From Davidsoniella eucalypti (lineage: Eukaryota > Ascomycota > Sordariomycetes > Microascales > Ceratocystidaceae), in contig RMBW01000041.1 of assembly GCA_004009845.1 (NCBI GenBank), positions 1 to 64,000 of the forward strand: a stretch of DNA of 64,000 bases. Direction: 5' to 3'. Numbering within the stretch: the stretch's first letter is position 1; every line of letters starts with the position of its first letter. Under the pieces are notes generated by a model. That model was not told where the DNA came from. It ran no database searches and saw nothing but the letters and a program-made list of their open reading frames with translations. Made by a program: the position numbers and the translations under genes. This document shows positions 50,771 through 61,446 of the stretch, piece after piece.

Positions 50771-53700
50771 ACGGGGAAACAGAGTGATGTGCAGGGAAAG
50801 ACAAGATGCACCAGCCGGGCCTGTGGAATATTGAAGCCAGAACGGGTTAAGGCCTGCGCCAGCGAGACAAGATGAGAGAACGTGCCCGGGTCCCGGCTAG
50901 CCTGCGCAATAATTGGCGGAGAGGCAAGTTCTCAGTGATAAACAGGGCATTTACTCACTATGCAACGCCGTCCATCCGCGTTGAGGGAACCGCTAGTCTG
51001 TTTGTCATCAAGCGAGGATGTTTGAATAAGTCACGAGTATACTGTGTATGTAGTCAGTCGTTCGTTGAATATCTCGAGTTAGTTCAGCAGTCATTGATGA
51101 CCGTGAATTATCTTCATCACAGCCTGGCTCACCTGTCAAGCAAGGTGCTGATCATCACTACTCTTGCCTCTCCACCTCCACAACTATGCTAGTCAAGATA
51201 AACAGTGTTGAAAACATCCCATCTACTTTTCTATCCAGTCCAGATGTGCCAAGATCAACAAGCTTAGCTGGACCTTGGCGCTGGCTGGTGAAGGTCACAA
51301 TACAGGCCAAACAAGATGGCGTCCCCGCAAGACCACGGCTCAATTCGTAACGAAGAACACGGCGAATAAAATAAGAAACATTAAAGGAATGGTGAATCAC
51401 GGTAAAGATATAGCGCTGACCAACGGCAGCCCAAGCAAACAAGAAGAATGGAACCCGTATATCTGTAAAAGTAACGGCCAGTTGAGAATCTAGGCGACAT
51501 AAGGCGTGGGAAAAAGCGAACAGCAGAAAGTTGGAGAACACCCTGCCTTTTTCTTGCTATTTGAGAAGATGAAAAAAGGAAAGGCTGCTTTTGTGTCAAT
51601 AATGGCTCTATGGCAGCTATAGCACAGACACCCCGAAGTTCTAGAGGCGCAACAGGAAGCGCTCTATCGGTCCTAATAGTTCCCGCTTCTAATATACTCA
51701 CATAGTTATTTTTTTACCAGAGTAGGTACATGTATTTAGCCCATTGCTTTAATTGATATCTCAGCTTTAAATAGAAATAGAAGCCAAACGAAAGTGTTAA
51801 TATAAGAAGAATAAACGGAGTTTCGCATATAATGCAGTTTATGTATGTAATCAATGTAAGTACATCATAGGATGGATGATGTGATTACGTACAGCAAGCA
51901 GGCGCTGTTTTTAACGAACCAGAAAACCCAACTACTCCTCTCTTTTTTATACAAGATATAGATCGATAGGTATGAGCTACGTTAGTATGCATATCTGTAT
52001 ACGTCGAGCTGTCGAGCGAGCAAGCACAAGCCCGAGAAAATACTTGACTTGGTAATTCAGGGTCGCCCAATTCCAGCTAACAATTCCTGAGGCAAAATCC
52101 TATGTATCTAATGCCATTCCAGGCTCTAGGCCTCAAATTTTCGGATCTCGTGTTTCCCATTCTTGATCTTATTATTACTGGTTTTTTTTCGCCATTGCTT
52201 ACTGAGATCAACCCTGGGGCCCGGCGTCCGATCAGTCCACCTTCTACAACTAGTCTCCTAGTACCACCACATGTTCTTATTGAGAATCTGACAACAAAGC
52301 GAAGGCGGGAAGAGAAACTTGGGAGAAATAAATAAATAAAGAAAAGTAAGAGAAAACAATACATGCCCCGATCCAGGGTAGACCAATAAGGACGACAAAA
52401 TGTAACCTAGCGTGACGGGTGTTTGGAATCCAAATACACCTCGTGGCAGGCAGTTTTTTCTTTCCATTTCACAATACAGGTGAAAAAAGAATGAATAGTA
52501 GTTCAAAAAGGAAAAGGGTGAGACAAAGAGAGTCAGGTTCCCCAGACTTTCGAGATACGAAATGTGACGATATCTTGCTTTGTGGTGCTCTCACACCGCT
52601 TGGTAGTCGGTTGTCGGCCAACCGTCGTCGTATCACAGCAGGTTTCCGCATCGAGCCCAAGTATCCTCGTTTCTGCCCCTCGACAAAGTCACCGGGAAAG
52701 CGGGCTAGAAAAAAGAAATAAAAAGAAACGAGGGTCATCGTCACCCAGTCGCTTCTTAGACGGTTTATAGACTCTGGCTAGAATTGCAAAGATCGAACAC
52801 GGTCACACCTGTGCTTATGCCCTGTTTATTAGTTCTTGTTGGGTTTTTCGATTCCTTTCGACTTGGGGAATCAAATATTGAATCTCAGTTACAGCATATC
52901 CCTTCTCTAGAATCGTCAAATCGGAAAGACCTCAACATCTCTACATGCATATTATGTACCAAAGTATCCCCCCCAGAAAAAATAAAAGCGGAGACCGTAA
53001 AATACACACTAATCCCAAAGTAGTGGCAGAATGCGGGGGAAAGAACCCACCCCAGACTCTTCACAATAAGTGGGGCCATGTATCTGTTTTTTGTTGTGTA
53101 TCTTTGCTAACGATGTGACTCTAACCTTAGTGACCATTTTTATATATTATGTACCATTTTTTCTTATCCTCGCTCTGATTTCCTACTACAGACGACAAAA
53201 AAAGAAGAAACAGAATGCAATGAGCGTTGCTTTCGTTCAGACGTCACAAGCAATTTCTCGCAGCAGCCGTGTTCCGAGGCTATCAAGACATATGACTGAC
53301 TACTACTATCGAAAGTCGCATCTCCCATCCCAAAATTCAAATGATGGGCATTCCTGCTAGGCCATATTTCATCGTCTATTCATTTCGGCTTTTTCATTTG
53401 TTTTCCTTTTTTCCCTATCTATTCCATCCTTATTTCAAGAATTTCGTCAGACAACAGAACCAGATTTTCCTAATCTTTACGCCCTGTTTGGCTTGACCCT
53501 CATTAATTCCCAATTTCCTGGCATTGGAATGTCCAATCTAGGGTTAATTATCCCATTTTGTGCAAAAAGTCTCCAATTAAGAATATAACTCAACCTTCCC
53601 TCTTTGAGTTTTCGGTGCCTCCTCCTTTGTCCAAAGACGAAAAATTCCCCTTCGTCGTGGGTTTTTAAGAGCGACCAGCGCATATCACCAATATCGCTGT

Positions 53701-54665
53701 CCATTCTCTCGCATCTATTGATTTATTTCAGGATGCACCGTTTTGTGAGGCCTTGAGCCTGTTTCTTCTTCTCTCAAGGGTCATTCTCACCAACGACCGC
53801 ACACCCCCTTTTCTCTACACTTTTCCCGAGCCTCATCTCCGCTGCTCAGAGATCCACACTCGGAGGGCAACACTTTGAAGGTTCCAGTTGCCCGACATTT
53901 CCCGGCTCTTCTTTTGTTGTGCTTTGCACTTCATTTGATTATGCCAAAACAAACCTGTGATAGCTTCTCCTTGAGTCGCTCCCTCACAATGAAAACACAT
54001 TGGGTTTCCTCTGTGTTTTCCAACAACCCACCAGGGGGATGGCTGTGGAGAAAGTTTAGCTTAATGCTGCTTGACCCCTCCCGATCCCCGACGCCGACCT
54101 CACGATAGTTGTCTCCTTGAGCACTCTGGTCTTTTCCTTTGTGTCTCAACCAACCTGCTAGGTGGACAGTGAAGAAACAAGTTTAGCCAGGTTAGCGCTG
54201 CTCCTACCCCGACCTTCGAATCGAATATCTCTGTTCCACTGCATTTCTGTTTTCTGTTCTTTCTTTTGTAATTTTCTGGACCTCTATTAGGAGGGTTTCT
54301 TCGAGAGCCATTAGGGTCTCTCGACGTAACGATCCACCGGGATTGGATCTACTGATCTACGTAAAGATGTAAAATGATAAATAAATAAATAGTCCTAACT
54401 AATATCGCCAATGCTAGCAATGAAGCAAAACTTGCTGTTTACTTTCTCTTCTCTAGAATGAACATACACAAAAAGCTACAATATAACAGCTGAAAACAAC
54501 CATAATAACTGCATAGCTATAAATTAGCATCTAATCACTGGTTATGAACAGCATTTGAGAACATAATCAACCATAAAGATATGTTTACTAGGCAATTCAA
54601 AAACACTAAAACAGCTATCTATAAGGAGCCAATATCATACTATTCAAACCCAAGTACAAAACAGG
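50771..54665. other. Intergenic region without a recognisable gene
   Basis: All frames are short (under 130 codons) and unrelated to known proteins. Skew alternates between strands, for example top-strand pyrimidine at about 53360-53860. Two loosely similar stretches near 54030-54110 and 54145-54220, and short inverted motifs near 54307-54330, might be remnants of an old element, but no clean ends were found. Confidence 0.45.
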
Positions 54666-57143
54666 TTACAAGCTACCTTTTCGATGCCACCTTCCTAGAT
54701 CCACCTTCTTGGGGTGAGCAACAGAACCGGACACATCCTTTCTCTTGGTGGCTGTTGGGGGCCCAACATAGCTAGCCCTATCAAAATCAATAACCATCAA
54801 GTCATCACATTCCTCATTATAGAGTAGATTCTGTGTTCTGATATCCCCATGCTTGACACCCAACTCTTGAAGTTTTGCAAGTTGTCGATCAATGTTCCAC
54901 CCATTAAGGCTACAAAGCCACTTGCCCCCATATGACAACAAAAGCATATGTTTGTTAATCCTGAAATTAACACAGAGATTTTGCTCCATAGCAACATCAC
55001 CAAGACAAACGGGGACAACACTTCCTTGTATATCAACTAGGTGGTTGTACATGCTAGCCTCATGATGAAGCAAGCCCACATCTTGTTCCTCCACTGCCTT
55101 TCCTACCAAGGTATACCCAAATGGGTGAGCAGTAACCTTGGTCAAGCAGCCAGCAGCACCGCGAAGACCCAAAACTTCACAATCATTATCAAGGTTCGTA
55201 TCAAGCTGGGCCTTGATAGTAGTCAAAAGCTGAGACTGATTGATGGGGTGATGCTGTGTATGTTCAAAGACAGAGGGATGAGAAGAAGCAATCATGGATT
55301 TAGCTTGTGAGTGAAGTTTATAGTTAGGACACTTCTTATCCAGTTCCCGATTGAACTTGAGGCCAAGTAGGCAAGCCTGTGTGCAATATTCAGCAAGTGG
55401 GGGCCTAGTAATTGAGTCAACAACGTGTTGTTGCCCAGTTACATTCGTGGATGGGCCTGAGCTGTTACCACCACTGGACTCGGGAGGGTTCGACCTAGAG
55501 GAATTACTCTGTCTTAAAGCTAGGTTTTGGTGACCATGGGAACTGCTCGGAGCATACTCAGTCCCAACTTTAGCAAGACTGTTCTGTAGAGAAGCTTTTT
55601 CTTGACATGTTAAAGTAGGAGCCGGAAGTGACAAAAGCGAAAGTGTCAAGATATGAGCGACCGGTGTCTGCTTTATATCGTCAAGTTGGTTTGTAATTGT
55701 ATCGTCATCAAGCATGGGATCTTCTCTAGAGCGATAAGGGATTCCAGATATGTCGTTTCGAGGAATAGAAAGGTGGTAATAGACCTTGGTGGGATCGAGA
55801 GAATCGATGTGTAACAGTATCATAGATTCTCCAGTCATCACGTAACCATAACTAACTCCATCAGATTGCATGTAATGAAACAATTGCGTTATAGCATGGC
55901 TGACCATCGTGATTCCTTTATCATGATCAAACTTTGCCGAAGAGGTAAGATTACATGACAGAGGCGAGCCTGATTGATCCAGCAAAGAGTCGGTAAGTTC
56001 TGCTGGGCTAAGCTTATGGGGCGCCTTGAATTCTGTGATATAGAGCCTCTTGGGAGGCTGACGTTGTTGCGAATTATGGCCTGAACAACGACTATCAGGC
56101 TCAGCAGGAGCGCCGTCGACAGGAGAGCGGGCAGGTCGTTTGCTGCTAGACTCAAGATGGGGCCTGGTTTGGGGACGAGTAGATCGGAGACATGGCCTAG
56201 TATCAGCATCGCCGGGCTGTAGTGAAGGGATGGCAACAGTAGAATGTATACTGTGAATTTCCTCAGTATAATCATTCTCTAGAAATCCCCTTTCATCCAC
56301 CTCTTGACCATCTTTCTTGGTATCGCCCTTCCCCTCATCATAAGTGTAAATAATTTTTTTTACTCTTTTGTTTGTCGCGGAAGATATTCGGGTCATATCC
56401 TGCTTGATACTGATGAACTTGTTGTATGTATCAATGTCATATGAATCAGCCTCTAGATTGAAACCTAGATACTTATTGATAATCTGCGAAACACAATCCC
56501 CAACAGCCCTCTGAGAGAACACAACAGTCTCTGCATCGGTAGCTATTGTACTATAACTTCGTACAGTCCGTTGTTCACAGGCAATTGAGTTAAAACTCTG
56601 AAATATAGGTTTTTGGCCAAATACAGCAATAAGATGGGAAAACATGTCATCATGACACTCTTGAAAATCTGCCCATGGTACAAGCTGACGAGGGTACCAT
56701 CGATCTTGAATTGCAGTATATCCACCAGTTGAGCACAGGATATGATCCTTAGGGAGTACTTCCAAAGTTTGAAAGTGTCGAGAGAAACTATAGTAAATCA
56801 ATGGAACAAGTTTAAGCCCCTGTAGAAGTGCTTCGGCTGCTTCGGCGCGGGCTTCGGCTGCTTCTCTGGCGAGTCGTTCTTTCTCGATGCGTGCTTCGGC
56901 TGCTTCTCTGGCGAGTCGTTCTTTCTCGATGCGTGCTTCGGCTGCTTTGACGAGTTCTTCATTCTCGAGTCGTTCTTTCTCGGTGCGGGCTTCGGCTGCT
57001 TTGATGCTTTTGGCGTTTTCTTCGTGCTGTTGCTTTTGTCTTTGGAGAGCTTCCGCAATAGCCCTGTCTAGATTACTTTGGCTCGGCATTGCTTCGGACT
57101 CAGGGGCCGATGGTGCTTCCACTTCATCAATTTCATTACCCAT
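54666..57143 (-). CDS. Coiled-coil + PD-(D/E)XK-like + kinase-like protein, 825 aa
   Basis: A single open exon with ATG at 57143 (MGNEIDEVEAPS). Residues about 25-107 form an Ala/Glu/Arg coiled coil with exact 14-residue repeats. Residues about 110-230 are a conserved region (RWYPRQLVPWADFQECH, FQSFNSIACEQR, SQIINKYL) shared with the broken gene at 58445. After a polar linker, KRLYITEFKAPHKLSPAEL (365-383) looks like the E-x-K core of a PD-(D/E)XK-type fold. A kinase-like module fills the C-terminus: VGKAV with the ATP-lysine position near 682, an HEAS helix near 695, catalytic HGDIRTQN at 765-772 and metal-binding IDFD at 785-788. This architecture matches a family widespread in Pezizomycotina, often near transposons and sometimes compared with Crinkler-type effectors; that link is from memory. 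Function is unknown. Nothing breaks the frame, so it may be active. Confidence 0.82.
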   Translation of the reverse strand: MGNEIDEVEAPSAPESEAMPSQSNLDRAIAEALQRQKQQHEENAKSIKAAEARTEKERLENEELVKAAEARIEKERLAREAAEARIEKERLAREAAEARAEAAEALLQGLKLVPLIYYSFSRHFQTLEVLPKDHILCSTGGYTAIQDRWYPRQLVPWADFQECHDDMFSHLIAVFGQKPIFQSFNSIACEQRTVRSYSTIATDAETVVFSQRAVGDCVSQIINKYLGFNLEADSYDIDTYNKFISIKQDMTRISSATNKRVKKIIYTYDEGKGDTKKDGQEVDERGFLENDYTEEIHSIHSTVAIPSLQPGDADTRPCLRSTRPQTRPHLESSSKRPARSPVDGAPAEPDSRCSGHNSQQRQPPKRLYITEFKAPHKLSPAELTDSLLDQSGSPLSCNLTSSAKFDHDKGITMVSHAITQLFHYMQSDGVSYGYVMTGESMILLHIDSLDPTKVYYHLSIPRNDISGIPYRSREDPMLDDDTITNQLDDIKQTPVAHILTLSLLSLPAPTLTCQEKASLQNSLAKVGTEYAPSSSHGHQNLALRQSNSSRSNPPESSGGNSSGPSTNVTGQQHVVDSITRPPLAEYCTQACLLGLKFNRELDKKCPNYKLHSQAKSMIASSHPSVFEHTQHHPINQSQLLTTIKAQLDTNLDNDCEVLGLRGAAGCLTKVTAHPFGYTLVGKAVEEQDVGLLHHEASMYNHLVDIQGSVVPVCLGDVAMEQNLCVNFRINKHMLLLSYGGKWLCSLNGWNIDRQLAKLQELGVKHGDIRTQNLLYNEECDDLMVIDFDRASYVGPPTATKRKDVSGSVAHPKKVDLGRWHRKGSL
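56859..56942 (-). repeat. Two exact 42-bp tandem repeats encoding coiled coil
   Basis: Two identical units encode AEARIEKERLAREA twice (14 residues, two heptads each). Diverged units flank them on both sides (EARTEKERLENEELVKA and EARAEAAEALL). Whole-heptad units let copy number change without breaking the coil. Confidence 0.85.
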
Positions 57144-58444
57144 GATTGGCAAATCGATTTGTGAGTAGAGAAAGGGAAGAATAGATGATATGTAGTTGTA
57201 GAAGTGTTATGGAATGATAGATAGAGAGAAATGAAGATCAAGGAATCAGAAGTGAAAGGTGTGGTTGATTGTTGTTGTTATTATTGTCCTTGGGTGACAA
57301 GGTTAGGCAGCCACCATGGTGTTAGGCGGGTTTGAGAAATACCTTTATGGTCATGTGACACATGCTATATCAAGACAAATTGGATGGAATTAAATGGTAC
57401 AAACAAAGTTACACTAAGTCACAACCATTTTCATGCCAAACTGCTCAAAGTCTTGCTCGCTTAAAGCCCATCCGAATTTTGAAGTAGGTGGCTAAGATTC
57501 CGTCACACAGAATAGCTAGTAGCACTCCACAGGCTATAACGACTGCCCATTATGAATCACCCCTAAGCTTGTTAAAAGACCAATTTAACTTTTAGAAGCA
57601 TAATGCATCAAGAGTCAAATTACTTTGTGGGATAACTGTACTGGCTGTCATCTAGATCCAACCGACCCATTAACGGATATCACCGGGTGGTGGTTAGTCT
57701 TGACAACATCGCCAAGGGTCCACTGTATACGGGCAAGTCCCCTAGGCACGCAGGAACATATCAGTTCAGTTCATATATTGACAATCGTCACGAGGGTCTC
57801 TACTCTCTGCTACTCCTTGATGGCCACGCTTCACACAAGCTTTTTGAGTATATCTTGAAATGCTAGCACTACAACATCATCATACAACCTATCTCCTTTA
57901 GACTCTTGATGTTCATGTCTTCCAGCCAGTGAAATTAGCATATTCCTAAGCTCTCCACGTCATAATTTTGGCTGACCATTGCAACATCAACAAAGATACC
58001 TTTCTTAGATATCTACTTTTTTTTTAGTATGTTGTTCAATAATAGTGGCGTCTGAATCACATGCTATATACATACATATTTCATTTTTTGGCCATTGCTA
58101 AAGATAACTCATGAAGAAGAATCGCGTTAGGAGGTCTGACGCGAAAATTGCGAACTTGCCAAGTAGTATGTTAATGTGAGTGTGGAGAAAATATGTAAAG
58201 GGTAATAGGAGTCTATGAAGGAAATTTTATGGGTGAGGTAAGTCACGATGTGCGAGGCTAGTACAACAATCAGTACTTGACTAACTAAGCAACATACGAT
58301 TTGATGAATAGGTAATTTAATCGCTCAGCTCATTTCTGCCTAACTATCCTATTTCTCGCAAAGCACATTGTGTTCCAACACAATAGACTCACTTACTTCT
58401 TTAATATTTTCTCTACTTTTCTTAACTAAAAGCTGCCAGACATC
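57144..58444. other. Divergent intergenic region between two related genes
   Basis: This stretch holds the start-side flanks of the intact bottom-strand gene and of the broken top-strand relative. No gene or clear element was recognised; the longest frame (57625-57858) resembles nothing. Confidence 0.45.
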
Positions 58445-59400
58445 ATGGATGTATCTAAATTATCCAAAGAAGAAATATTTCAGCTATTCGAGGTTAGTAA
58501 TTACTCACATAAATGTAGGCTCCTTTGCCCAAAATTTAGATCTAACTCGTTTTCAATATCTTAGCAAAGGGATCGGGATGCAAAAACGTTTGAACAGAGA
58601 GCTGAGCAGGAACGAGTCGAAAAAGAAGCTTCTGAACAGAGAGCTGAGAAAAGCGAACGCCTAACCAGAAAAACAACATTTGCAACTTACTTCGGTTGCT
58701 AATCGATCATACCCACATCTTCTCAAATCCTGGTCAGACTTCCAAGGCATTCATGAGCAGAAGTTTTCAGAGTTTCAATCCGTCTTTAAACAGGAGGCTT
58801 TATTTGATAGTTTTAATGCAACTGCTGCTGCCCAGCGTGCTTTATGCAGTCAGTGGCTATCCAGTGAGAGTGACTTGGCCAAATTTTCCAAACCTGCCAT
58901 TGAGGATCATGTCCAGGAAGTTATCAATATTTATCTACAACACAAACGATGTGACGCTACGGCCTATAATGGAGTCAAAGAAGTAGTATTCAATTCGAAC
59001 ACACAATATGCCAACGATATTCAACGGCGTCAGCAGAGAGCACCAGAGCAGCAACAGTTCCAAGATTCAGTAGATTCTCAACTCCGGGATCTACTAGAGT
59101 CTCAGACCCAGGCCTCAATGGATCTGCCTAGATCTTCGGATGAGCCAGAAAACATCAATGTTGCTAGTCTCCGTCATAAAGAAAGCGCGAATACTCAGCG
59201 GGGTCAACAACAATCTGGTAGGAAAAGGGCTGCTTTATCCAGTGCTCCTAGCGAGACACCTTCAACTTCTCGGCCCTCCTATTTTAATATCAGTCAAGGC
59301 ATCTCTCATGATCCTCAAGACTCCCAAAACACTCCTAGAGCTGTCAAAATCGAAAAGCTACTCTTCATTGTGGAGTACAAGGCAGCCCAGACCGGTGCTG
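58445..59400 (+). pseudogene. Broken relative of the coiled-coil/PD-(D/E)XK protein, 3'-truncated
   Basis: Exon 1 (58445-58492, MDVSKLSKEEIFQLFE) is joined by a 72-nt intron to exon 2 from 58565, which encodes a Glu/Arg coiled coil ending RKTTFATYF. The frame then stops at a TAA by 58701, while the conserved family region resumes in another frame at about 58683 (TSVANRSYPHLLKSWSDFQ). Relatives have about 20 or more residues between these two motifs, so an internal deletion with frameshift is likely. The second part matches the gene at 54666 (SWSDFQ with PWADFQ, FDSFNA with FQSFNS, EVINIYL with SQIINKYL) and reaches the nuclease-like core LLFIVEYKAA. Homology ends near 59380-59410, where the sequence becomes the antisense of a kinase remnant; the frame stops at 59444. 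No kinase domain follows. Confidence 0.75.
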
Positions 59401-60681
59401 TCGCTGAAATTCCAGGCATTCTCGTATCTCTTGGGTGGATGTGATTCGACAATGGGCTATCATCCTGTTCACACCCTCAACACCCCATTCTTGTGCTAGC
59501 TTCAGGTGTTCAGCATCCGGAGCCCGCTTTTTCGGGACCCATGAAAACTTGACAACATGTCTATCACTTGTAGTAAAGCATGTGGTTGCTCGGCTGACAA
59601 CTGCAGTCCGTCTTGCAATCTACTTACTGAGTCTTATACTTGAGCCCTGTAGCTCAATATATTGATGCCCATCCACAGATTTGATAAATGTGTCTAGGCC
59701 CATGGCATCATCATCCATCGTGGCATATCCAACAAGAGCCCGTGCAAATTGCTCTGGCATTTCATGAATATCAAATGGACCTGAGCTATATGGACCTGAT
59801 CGATTAAACACCCAGAGCTCCATTCTTGATCCACAGAGCAAGAAGCCATGAACAAACCTACGTGTAGGGTCATCACCAAAGATACTTCGAACATAGCATG
59901 TCAACTGAAGAAAATCCGCCTTGAATCTGCTTTGGTCGTAAGATTGCTTGTGCTCCCCAACAACAAGAACATTCCTACAGCGAAAGGTGTTGCCTGTGAT
60001 TGTACGTTTGGAAGAAGATATCGATTTGACCTTTTTGCCCTTCGAACTGACTGGCTGTTGTTGTAGTATATAACTCGTTTGGCGAATGGGGGAAATAACT
60101 ATCTTGTAGTGAGCATAGCCACTTCCAGACGGCGCTTTCACTGGCAATCAAAGGAAATGATGTCCATCTGTTACCATCATATGCTGCCATCACATTGCTT
60201 AACATCTTGTTCTGTTCCTCTGTCCAAGTTTCAGGGTTGAAGAATTTGGCAAGGAAGCCACCGACACCACGAAACGTGCAGTCAAGGAAGAGCTCCCTCT
60301 CAATAAGTTGACCTGTTTCACTATCACAAAGTCGACTAGAGCTAGTCTTGATAGGGGTGTTGATGGGCGGATAATGGCAAATACTGTAGTCCAAACTTCA
60401 ATTTCGGAGGCTTTGTTGATGATATGTTGAATGAGGGGGTTGAATTTGTTGATTTTTACAGCACCCTTTTCCAAGTCTGCCATTGGGGATGCTATGGCTG
60501 CTCTTGCTTCAAATGCTTGTGCTGCGGGTGATCTAGCCAATGATACCAAAAAACTTAGAACAACGACCTTTTGTTCAATCACATTGATGTCAAAGTCTAG
60601 TAGTCGAGCTCTATGCGTAGCAAGAATATCATCAATAGGGTTCTTCTCGATGATATCGAGTTCTTTTTGAGTGAAATCCAT
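59400..60681 (-). pseudogene. Broken FunK1-type fungal protein kinase
   Basis: The start is ATG at 60681 (MDFTQKELDIIEKNP). FunK1 (Pkinase_fungal) hallmarks follow in order: a VWTTVFAI region, RGVGGFLAKFF, VLVVGEHKQS, RRFVHGFLLCG, ELWVFNRSGPYSSGPFDIH and VGYATMDDDAMGLDTFI. They are spread over three frames. I place frame changes near 60357 and 60010, and a TAG at 59620-59622 interrupts the third frame. Beyond the TAG the same frame continues into kinase N-lobe-like sequence (VVSRATTCF, VVKFSWVPKK, GVEGVNRMIAHCRITSTQEI) and homology is lost near 59400, so the catalytic lobe is missing. Small introns at the frame changes cannot be excluded, but too few bases separate the motifs to fit them. Confidence 0.8.
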
Positions 60682-61295
60682 ATTGGTATGTCTATAAGAA
60701 TATGGCTGGTTAGTCAAGGGTTTCCTCAATTGAAGGCAGAAAGGAAAATGTAAACAAACCTCTTCCAGCATAAGCGGGTTTTTGCAGTAGGATGAATAGG
60801 AGAATGATGAATTGACGCAGGAAATATGGTAATGTTGAGGGTGTTTATTTCGCCGATATAGAAGTTGAGAAATCGTGATAGGGTGTACTTTTAAAATGTC
60901 CATATTACCAACCAAGGTCCATTTGTTGGCTTATATTTGCAACTCAAGATCTTGATCCACAATCTTGCAAACTCCATGAGATTGTAGGAACATTTGCTTG
61001 CTTCTATCTTGTCTAACTTCCATCTAACATTTTTGTAGCAGTAAAGTATACTCAACTATTAGTATTAGTTAACTAACTATAGTTAGTTATAGTTTTGAAG
61101 GATGATAATTGATAATAAAGGCAAGGATCCCTGATCATTTTCTATATTTTTACACTTCCTATGACACCTCGTACTACAATTTCTATTCTAACCCTTTATA
61201 TTTGTAGTACTCACTCTTGAGTTCTAGAATTTGCTACTTCTTAGCCTTTTCCTGGTTTTTTTTTTTCTCCATTCCTGGCTGCACTAACTACTAGG
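60682..61295. other. Intergenic, AT-rich
   Basis: This holds the upstream flank of the FunK1 remnant and the region before the tandem gene pair. A TTAGTTAACTAACTATAG-type partly palindromic AT stretch lies near 61066-61092. No gene is seen. Confidence 0.45.
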
Positions 61296-61299
61296 CTGA

Positions 61300-61320
61300 T
61301 GACGTAATAAATTGATATAA
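61300..61320 (+). promoter_or_regulatory. CRE-like TGACGTAA plus TATA-like box, gene A
   Basis: TGACGTAA at 61300-61307 is followed by a gatataaa TATA-like motif starting near 61314, about 147 and 130 bp before the start codon. Both are conserved before gene B, although the rest of the leader has diverged, which supports a promoter role. TGACGT cores are bound by bZIP factors. Confidence 0.5.
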
Positions 61321-61383
61321 AGGTTATAAAGTAGATAATGTTAGCACCTTTCAACTTTCTTCCTACACTTCTACAAATACTAT

Positions 61384-61423
61384 CAAACACTACTATACCA
61401 AACACTACTATACCAAACACTAC
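61384..61423 (+). repeat. 15-bp tandem repeat in the leader of gene A
   Basis: The unit caaacactactatac occurs twice exactly and then partly (10 bp). Gene B has only short caaacactac units at the matching place. Confidence 0.9.
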
Positions 61424-61446
61424 GAATTTCATCGCCACCGCTCACC

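Noticed and set aside
54030..54330. Possible solo LTR or decayed element with loosely repeated blocks
   Set aside because: No matching ends, target duplication or element protein could be identified by eye.
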